Source of the DNA: Neovahlkampfia damariscottae
Lineage: Eukaryota > Heterolobosea > Selenaionea > Neovahlkampfiida > Neovahlkampfiidae
DNA length: 12,402 bases
Assembly: GCA_016618085.1 (NCBI GenBank)
Contig: JABLTG010000294.1
Coordinates: 1 to 12,402, forward strand
Direction: 5' to 3'
Shown: positions 5,108 to 12,402 of the stretch, piece by piece
Numbering within the stretch: position 1 is the first letter of the stretch
Layout of the letters: every line of letters begins with the position of its first letter
Position numbers and translations under genes: made by a program
Notes under the pieces: model-generated
Seen by the model: the letters and a program-made list of their open reading frames with translations, nothing else
What the model was told of the DNA's origin: nothing
The model's database searches: none

Positions 5108-8100
5108 ATGATAAACAAAGAATTGTATGACAAAGTTTCTGTGAACACAGATGAAATACCATTCAAATTTAAACAGATTGGTACTTTACCAGAACTTGAA
5201 GTTTGCGAAATTAACCAAGTTTCTTCAACAGTAAGATTTCACAATTTAAAAAAAAAGATGATACCACTGGAAGATGAAAGAGACATTTTAGATGACTTAA
5301 AAAAAGAATTTTTAGAATTAGAAGAACTCAAAGAAGATGAAAGAATGTGGCCTCGTCAAATAAATTAGTAAAAAAAACACTTTTTTTTAACTTTCAAGTG
5401 ATGATTTTTATAATCTTGAAACTTCAAACTGTTCTTTAGTTTTAGAATTTGAAAATAATCCATACTTAAAAGAATCAAATGTATTGAAAGAATACCAAAT
5501 ACCAGAGATGAGTCTTTCATCTATTGAATCATCTTCAATTTTAAGACAACCAAGTGAAAGTAAAGATTTTGTAAGAGGTTCATCTCAAAACTTAATGTTT
5601 TCACCTGGTGGATTTATCAAAAATGAAAAAACTTGGGAAAACAAAGAAGTTAAAAATTTATCTGGAGAAGAAGAATTAAATTTATTAACAAAGAGTAATG
5701 GTTTATGCACAATACCACATGGTTTTAAAAGAGGTTTAAAGATATCAACCATTTCAAAAGAAATTTCCTCAATTGCACCTGTTTCTGTTGGAAAAAACAC
5801 AAATGGATTTTTGGATGAATTTAAAGTCACTGAAAAGGATTTAATTCATGAAGAAGAAATTAAACAAACTAAAATGATAAAAGAAAAAAAAAATTTTGTT
5901 ACTTTGGATCAAGATTTTTTCACAGATTCGTCAGAAATCATCTTAGAAGAAAAACAAGAAGAAATTAAACACGAAATTAAGACTCCTAAGAAAAAATCAA
6001 CAGAAGAAATTGATGATTTATTACTTGATGTTGAAGATTTTTCAGTTTTCAAAGATGAAAAAAAAAATGAATTTGCAGTTATGGAAAGTATGGATATTTC
6101 AAATTTTGATAAATTAATTCCGAATATGGTCATTCAAGTAAGAAAATTTAAATCATTCAAGTCATTCATAGTATCCATTTGATTTGGATAAATTTCAAAA
6201 AGAAGCTATTTACCATTTGGAACAAAGAGAAAATGTGTTTGTTGCTGCCCATACATCTGCAGGTAAAACAGTGGTCGCAGAATATGCTATTGCATTAGCA
6301 AAAAAGTATTATTATCAAATTAAATTAACATTCTCCAAAAGACATTTCACTCGTGCAATTTATACTAGCCCAATTAAGACATTATCCAATCAAAAATTCA
6401 GAGAATTCAAAAAGACATTTGAAGATGTTGGTATTTTAACAGGTGATGTTCAAATTAATCCAACTGCAACTTGTTTGATCATGACAACTGAAATTTTAAG
6501 AAGCATGCTTTACAAAGGAGCAGATTTGATCAGGGATGTTGAATATGTTATTTTTGATGAAGTTCACTATATTAATGATTCAGAACGTGGTGTCGTATGG
6601 GAAGAAGTTATTATTATGTTACCTGAACATATAAATTTGATATTTCTTTCAGCCACAATTCCAAACACTTATGTATGCATTTATGATATTTTAACATTTA
6701 GGAATTTGCTGATTGGATTGGAAGAACTAAAAGAAAACCAATTTACGTTATGTCAACTTTAAAAAGACCAGTCCCATTAGAATTTCACATATATTACTCT
6801 GGTGATATTTTCAAAATTGTTGACAGCACAAGGTTCGAAATATTAATCATTTTATAAATTTTGTTAAAAGTACATTCTTGGTAAAAGGTTACAAATCAGC
6901 TTTACAAGCGAAAAAAGATCGTGTTAAATTCCGCTTAAAAAAAAATATGGAAACAAATGAATGGGCAAAATTAATTGAAGTGTTAAAAAAGAAGAAATTA
7001 ATTCCATTGATTGTTTTTAGTTTTTCAAGAAAAAAATGTGAAGATTCAGCATTTGGATTGAGTACAGTTGATTTAACAACATCAAGTGAAAAGAGTAAAA
7101 TTCATGTATTCTTTGAGAATTCAATTTCAAGATTGTCAAAAGTTGACAGAACATTACCTCAAGTTATCAGAATGAGAGATTTAGTATCAAGAGGAATTGG
7201 AGTTCATCACAGTGGTTTGTTACCAATTGTGAAAGAAATGGTTGAAATGTTATTTGGAAGAGGTTTATTGAAAGTGTTATTTGCAACTGAAACATTTGCT
7301 ATGGGTGTAAATATGCCTGCAAAATGTATATTTAAAGTATGACTTCTAATCGTTTCTGACAGGTGTTGTGTTCAATGGATTGAGAAAACATGATGGAAAA
7401 GACTTTAGAGATTTACTCCCTGCTGAATTTATTCAAATGAGTGGAAGAGCAGGAAGAAGAGGATTAGATACTGTTGGTATGGTAATGATGATTGCCTGGG
7501 ATGAAATTCCAGAAGAACCATTACTTCAAAAATTAATTCTTGGCAAAGCAAATAAGTTGGAATCACAATTTCGTTTAACTTATAATATGATGTTAAATTT
7601 GTTGAGAGTTGAAGATTTTAGAGTTGAAGATATGATGAAAAGAAGTTTCTCTGAATCCCAAACACAAAAATTCCTTCCAAATTCAGTTGAATTATATGAC
7701 AAAGGGAAACAAAAATTGGATCAATTAGATTCAACTAAATTAGATTTTTATGATGAATCAATTGAAGCTTATTATAAAAATGCAAAAGAATTAGAAAATT
7801 TAAACTCAAAATATCATACTTTGTTATTTAGAACAGCTAATTCTGCATTTGTTTCTGGAAGAGTTTTGGTTATCAAAACTCGAGAATATGGAAATACTTT
7901 AGGCATTTTATTAAAACAATTAAAGGGTGAATATTTCGAAATTTTAGTTTTGAAATTAGAAAAAGTTGGAGTTATTTTTCCATCTTCAATTGGATTACCT
8001 GCTTTTAATGCATTATTGTTAAAATCAAAAGATGAAGGTGATGTAATAGAAACCAATGAAATTGTCTCAATTATCAATTTAAAAGTCAACATCATTAAGA

Positions 8101-8995
8101 AATCAGATTATGATAGTGCAATACCAAAACTTATCAATTTATGGGAAAATTCAAAATTGATTGAAATTACACCAAAAAATATGAAAATTAATTCGTTTGA
8201 AATTGTTGATCTATTCAATAGAAAACAAAATTGTGTTACTTTAATGAAGGAATCTATTTGTTGGACATTACCAAAATTCAAAGAATTAGTAAGAAGATAT
8301 TGATTGGTTAATATTTTAAGTTTGAATATAAAGATAAACAAGAAAGTTTAAGAGTCAAATTGAACACAATGAAATACGCATTATCAGATCAAAATCTTGG
8401 ATTATTACCAGAATATGAAAAAAGAATCAATGTTTTACAAAAATTGAATTATCTTGATAAAGATAATACAGTTTTATTAAAAGGAAGAGTTGCATGTGAA
8501 ATTAATTCATGTGATGAATTATTGGTCACTGAAATGATATTTGAAAATTTCTTCACTTCTCTTGAACCTGAAGAATGTGTTTCAATTTTATCTTGTTTGA
8601 TTTGTCAAGATAAAACAGAAAGTGAAGTTAAATTGACTGATAACTTATTAAAAGTTAAAGAAAATTTAAGAAACCTTTCACAAAGTTTAGGTAAATTACA
8701 AATGGAATTTGGTATGGATACATCTCCAACTGAGTATTGTTCATTGTTGAATTTTTATTTAATGGAAGTTTCTTATGAATGGGCAAAGGGAATGCCATTT
8801 TCTGAAATTACAGATTTGACCAATATTCTTGAAGGGTCAATTGTTAGATCAATTACTCAAATTGATCAAGCTTGTAGAGAAGTTAGAAATGCAGCTAGAG
8901 TTATTGGTGATTCAAAATTATATCAAAAAATGGAAGAAGCTTCTTTAATGATCAAAAGAGACATTGTATTTGCTGCTTCTTTATACGTGGTTTAA
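5108..8995 (+). CDS. SKI2: Ski2 (SKIV2L/SKIC2) superkiller DExH-box RNA helicase
   Basis: Ski2 is the 3'-5' RNA helicase of the Ski complex, which feeds mRNA to the cytoplasmic exosome. Eight exons, 5108-5367, 5399-6137, 6172-6305, 6342-6672, 6702-6832, 6871-7325, 7363-8288 and 8321-8995, join in frame to 1216 residues, close to the human and yeast lengths (about 1250-1290). The N-terminal part holds [15 protein letters not shown], a Ski2-specific segment. Helicase motifs follow: AHTSAGKT (359-366), DEVH (450-453), SAT (481-483), [29 protein letters not shown] and [10 protein letters not shown] (708-717). The arch insertion and the C-terminal DSHCT domain come next, and the end is [12 protein letters not shown]. 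Each junction restores family sequence, for example [26 protein letters not shown] and KFKEL|FEYKDKQ. The introns are 31, 34, 36, 29, 38, 37 and 32 nt. The partners Ski3 and Ski8 are not recognised in the window. Confidence 0.97.
6306..6341 (+). other. 36-nt stop-free in-frame intron in SKI2
   Basis: The third SKI2 intron (GTATTATT to CCAAAAG, phase 2) is a multiple of three and has no stop in frame. Retaining it inserts 12 residues between ALAKK and [10 protein letters not shown], just before helicase motif Ia. Family conservation across the junction without the insert shows it is an intron. It would escape premature-stop surveillance if retained. Confidence 0.85.
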
Positions 8996-9013
8996 AAATT
9001 CAAAAATGAACAA

Positions 9014-9019
9014 AATAAA
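9014..9019 (+). terminator. Polyadenylation signal of SKI2
   Basis: AATAAA begins 18 nt after the SKI2 TAA (8993-8995), in the 123-bp spacer before the next gene. The rest of the spacer is T-rich and shows no other feature apart from the CCAAT box near its end. Confidence 0.45.
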
Positions 9020-9088
9020 ATTTATTCTTTTTTTATCATTTTCCTCAAATTTTAACAAAAATTGATTTATTTTCCCTAAAAATTTTAT

Positions 9089-9095
9089 CCAATCA
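9089..9095 (+). promoter_or_regulatory. CCAAT box before the WD40 gene
   Basis: CCAATCA lies 23 bp before the ATG at 9119, matching the spacing of similar boxes before other genes in the window. Confidence 0.45.
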
Positions 9096-9118
9096 GATTA
9101 CTCTTACTTCATCAACGA

Positions 9119-12040
9119 ATGAACAGTGCTGTTTATTCTCTTTCTCAAACAGCTTCTTCAAAATGGAGGTAAAAGCAAAAATTTTATAATACTTTGTCAG
9201 AGAAGGGTTGGCTTTGAAAGGAATTGATAACAAAATGAATCATCAATCAGGAATCAAATTTAATTCTCTGAAAAAAGAAGACCGTTTAGCTGATTCCAAT
9301 TGTTTAGCTGCACTAGGAGGTACACAAGAAAGATTACAAGTAGAAATTTTATATTTATATTTTAACAAATTTCGCAGTATATGGCGTTAGGAACAGGAAG
9401 AAAGAAAAACAATCAAGGTAAAACAAAAAAAAACTTACACTTTTTAGTGAATATATTGAGTATAGATATGAATGCTGAACATCATGTTGTTCAAAAATTT
9501 GATATTCCAGGCCCAGCAAATAATATTTCATGGATTGATGACAAGATGGTTTTTTTCTTTTTTTTTTTTTTAATTAACTCAAAAAGTTGATTGCATCAAA
9601 CAATGGTGAAGTATATTTAAAAAGATTTCAAATGAAAGATGTCAAAGATGATTCAAAATTACAAAGAACTATTACCTATGAACATTTAGATTTAAAAGTT
9701 TTTTTCTTTATTAAACTTCTCACTCATTAATTTTAGAATTTAGACGAAGAAACACCATCACCTGAACAAAGATTACAAGATACAAAAATCAATGTGGTTT
9801 CAATTAGTAACTTTTATTTTCTTAACAAAATTAAAAAAAAGATGAAAAGGAGCCTTCAAAATTTCTGACAGTTGAAAATCAAAGATTACACATTTGGAAT
9901 TTTGAGTCAACTAAAAAACCTAATCAAACAATTAAAGGAAGTAAAGAACCAATTTTATGTGGTCAATGGAGTCCACATTCAAAATATCAAGTAAAAATAA
10001 AATTACAACTAAAAAACATCTATTGTAGTTAATGATGAGTGGTACATCTAAAAATATTAAAGCTATCGATACAAGAAATTTAAAAACAAAAAATGGTAAC
10101 TGGGTAATTTGGCAAATTCAAAATGCACATCAAGGATCAATTAGAGACATTCAGTATCATCCATTAGTTCCATACTGGGTAGCAACAGCTGGAAGTGATG
10201 GATATATTAAAGTTTGGGATTTGAGATATTCTGGAAAAGAATCATTGGTTTCAATATCAGCACATGATAGAATCATTAGAAAAATTAATTGGTCAAAAAC
10301 CCATGCTGATTTATTGGCATCGGGTGGTATTGATCATAAAGTTAAAATTTGGTCATTAAGATCAGATCCACATTATTTATTGGAAGTTGATGATCAAACA
10401 CATCAAGATATAGTTGTAGGTGTTGAATTCTCAAGAAATGGAAAAATTCATTGTCATTCACTATCAGGATCAGGTGATTTTGGAACTGCTGTATTTAGAC
10501 CTCAATTTTTAGAACCTTTAGTTGTTTCACGATTCGGAGAAAAAGATGTTGATGAACAGTTTGTTGAAAAAAAAATTTTCACACGTGAATTTCCGACTGC
10601 ATTTGAAAAAATTATTCACATGGTAAATGAAATACATTTCTAATCTCTTCTAAGACTGAAAAATATAAAAAAGAACAAGAGTATTTACTTGAAAAAAAAA
10701 TTTGTGTTAAATTTCTTTATTAAGATTGGAAAAGGGTCTAAGATTATTGTCTTTATGTAAACCAATGGAATTATCAACATCAAGAATATCAGCTAATCAT
10801 AGAATTCGATTTAAAAAAGAAATCAAAGATGTATTATTTTTTTCTTTAATGTTAACAATTAATAGTTGAGTTATTTCATTCCACCAAATTTAGAAACCAA
10901 TAAAAATATCAAATTTATTGATGATCAAATCAATAGAGTTACAAATTTAATGTTGAATTGTCAAATTCTTAAAAATATACAAAGAAATTCATTCATTGAA
11001 ATTTATGGAATGGAAAAAGAGATAATCTCTAGAATTCAAGGAAATATTGAATGTATTGAAATTACAACTATTAAAGAAATCATAAAATTATATTTACAAA
11101 ATGACTATAAAAAAGGTATGAACATTGTAATTGATATTGGAAAAATATTTTTTGAAAAAGATTCTTACAAAGAATTTCAAGAAATTTTTCAAATTATTTT
11201 GAACCCAACTGTATATGAAGTAACAAAAAATCCAACTTTATCTGAATCTGCTTATAAAAATTTCAACAAAAGACTTGAAAATCCAAATGATATTTTTGAA
11301 CAAATTGAGTTACAAAGAGATGTAATTTCTTCATTATGGGAAACTGACTCTGCAAATTTGATCATTAAAATCATTGAACCAAAATATTCAAATGATATTC
11401 TCTCCATTATTTCAATGCCCGTTTTAAGAATCTATTTAAATGCTCTTTTAACATTAGGTCATATTGAAAAGTTTTTTATTATATCAAGTGATTTAATACA
11501 AAAGAAAGAAGGTTATGATATTGCATTTATTATAAAAGATTTATCTGAAAAAGTTGGTGTTGCAAAATTTAAATCCAAATGTTCAATGGTAGCAGATACA
11601 GATTTGGAAGATTCTTTAGAAGAAAAAGAAATATTAGCTCATTTGATTTCTTCAAATGAAATTGTGATTATTTGTATTAATATTTCATTGAATACTTTGT
11701 ATATTCCAGAAGAACTTATTAAAGAAATTAAAACACGTTTAGAGTATGTTAAATAGTTGGAAACTAACTTTTTTATAGGAATTTTAACAAAGATTTGACC
11801 TATGCATTTAAGCAATTATCTTTAACAACGCATGGTAAAAAGAGTGCTTTGAAGTATGAAATTTTTTCCAAATTTCTGAACATTTTTTAAAGTTATTCCA
11901 GAGAAACTTTGAATTTGATCTTGGATGAAAATGTGATCAAAGTAGATGATGATCTAAATGAAAAGATTTTGTCCATCAGAGAACTATCTGAAAATTTAAT
12001 CTCAAATTTCAAGCAATACGTTCAAGACAACAAAGATTAA
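9119..12040 (+). CDS. EIPR1/TSSC1-like WD40 protein with long helical C-terminal extension
   Basis: Thirteen exons, 9119-9168, 9201-9339, 9378-9417, 9448-9548, 9587-9697, 9737-9806, 9842-9990, 10029-10622, 10655-10680, 10725-10830, 10866-11743, 11779-11853 and 11893-12040, give 828 residues in frame. The introns are 30-44 nt. WD repeats are clear: HIWNFES with CGQWSPHSKYQ, then KNIKAIDTRN, then the block ending GYIKVWDLR (252-286) and the block ending HKVKIWSLR. The order, with AALGGTQ and NILSID near the start, recalls EIPR1 (TSSC1), which recruits the GARP/EARP tethering complexes in endosome recycling. EIPR1 is about 390 residues; here some 400 more follow (from about 420), leucine/isoleucine-rich, probably alpha-helical, with no domain I recognise. 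The exon 9/10 junction is uncertain: 10706-10734 as the intron also keeps the frame. Overlapping WD signatures leave other WD40 families possible. AATAAA lies directly after the stop. Confidence 0.8.
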
Positions 12041-12041
12041 A

Positions 12042-12047
12042 AATAAA
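12042..12047 (+). terminator. Polyadenylation signal of the WD40 gene
   Basis: AATAAA begins one base after the TAA stop at 12038-12040. The convergent gene's stop is at 12137, so the two 3' ends share fewer than 100 bp. Confidence 0.45.
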
Positions 12048-12116
12048 AAAATTCTTATAATTCTTTTACATCTTGACAAAAAGCATTGGTACTGTTCAAA
12101 AAAAAAAAAAGCTGTA

Positions 12117-12122
12117 TTTATT
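12117..12122 (-). terminator. Polyadenylation signal of the surface-protein gene
   Basis: AATAAA on the minus strand starts 14 nt after the TAA stop at 12139-12137. A 13-nt A-run on the plus strand lies just beyond it at about 12098-12110. Confidence 0.45.
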
Positions 12123-12136
12123 TATAAAATTTAAAA

Positions 12137-12402
12137 TTAGAACATGTATCCAAGAACTGAGAAGAAAATTGCAAGACATGTAAGGAATACAGTCGCTGCA
12201 GATCCAGTAGTTGGTGATTTTGTTGGTGTTGATGATGTTGCAGCATTTGTTGAGAAGAATGCAGCATAATATGTATTAGTTGTTTGAACTGAACCACACA
12301 TTTGTTGTGAAAAATCTGTTCCGATTAATTGAACTGAAGTTTTAACTAATGCACCTGAAGCATCTTTTGTAGCGAATGCAGCATCAGTATAAGCAGCACC
12401 TA
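12137..12402 (-). CDS. C-terminal part of a probable GPI-anchored surface protein
   Basis: Eighty-seven codons plus stop are visible and the frame is open to the right edge; the N-terminus lies outside the window. The visible part has an alanine-rich folded stretch with a single Cys in QQMCGSVQTT, then a Ser/Thr/Pro linker (NAATSSTPTKSPTTGSAA), then a hydrophobic C-terminal segment (TVFLTCLAIFFSVLGYMF) that ends the protein with no charged tail. A small-residue site followed by a terminal hydrophobic stretch is the usual GPI-attachment signal; a plain tail anchor is the alternative. The GSAA residues are the likely cleavage region. Codon choice is narrow (GCA, ACA, TCA, GGA dominate), which may mean high expression. 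The family is not recognised. Confidence 0.75.
   Translation of the reverse strand, partial: GAAYTDAAFATKDASGALVKTSVQLIGTDFSQQMCGSVQTTNTYYAAFFSTNAATSSTPTKSPTTGSAATVFLTCLAIFFSVLGYMF

Noticed and set aside
5585-6133. Antisense open frames of 74-81 codons inside SKI2 exon 2
   Set aside because: They mirror the low-complexity Lys/Glu-rich coding sequence on the plus strand and show no motif of their own.
6749-6869. Apparent frameshifts in SKI2 suggesting a pseudogene
   Set aside because: Every break is resolved by a 29-38 nt GT-AG intron and family sequence resumes exactly.
7814-8341. Antisense frames opposite SKI2 exon 7
   Set aside because: The plus strand encodes conserved Ski2 sequence here; the antisense products have no motif.
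9549-9572. Poly-T tract as a pol III terminator or small RNA gene
   Set aside because: It lies inside a 38-nt intron of the WD40 gene, and no tRNA-like or other RNA structure is visible nearby.

Overview
The window is nuclear DNA of a compact-genome unicellular eukaryote. It is very AT-rich by eye. Five genes are cut by spliceosomal-type introns, and restoring the reading frame in conserved proteins (SKI2, the Rho-like pair, the WD40 protein) defines 27 introns, all 27-45 nt long (mean about 36 nt), starting GT and ending AG. TAA, TAG and TGA all appear as terminators of plausible genes, so the code looks standard. Genes lie very close together: two divergent start codons are 26 bp apart and two convergent stop codons about 40 bp apart. 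The sequence alone does not fix the lineage; a free-living protist with a compact genome fits.

Layout from left to right. 1-148 (-): fragment of a probable Fanzor (eukaryotic TnpB-like, RuvC-family) protein running off the left edge. 151-187: cluster of inverted repeats. 262-712 (-): short-chain dehydrogenase cut off by an in-frame TGA, lacking its catalytic half. 822-1594 and 1680-2467 (-): tandem pair of divergent Rho-like GTPases with identical intron positions. 2651-3738 (-): Fe(II)/2-oxoglutarate oxygenase of the phytanoyl-CoA dioxygenase type. 3932-4333 (+): stand-alone RapZ C-terminal-domain protein. 4374-5081 (-): orphan protein. 5108-8995 (+): complete Ski2 RNA helicase gene, eight exons, 1216 residues. 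9119-12040 (+): 13-exon WD40 protein resembling EIPR1/TSSC1, with a long helical C-terminal extension. 12137-12402 (-): C-terminal end of a probable GPI-anchored surface protein.

The genes do not form a pathway. Ski2 serves cytoplasmic mRNA decay with the exosome, the EIPR1-like protein would act in vesicle trafficking, and the GTPases would act in signalling. The shared theme is architectural: CCAAT-type boxes 19-34 bp before six of the eight start codons in the window, tiny introns, and polyadenylation signals at or just after the stop codons.

The most unusual part is the left 700 bp. There a broken dehydrogenase, an inverted-repeat cluster and a Fanzor-like fragment lie in a row on the same strand. 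This suggests a mobile-element-related rearrangement, but most of that element would be outside the window.
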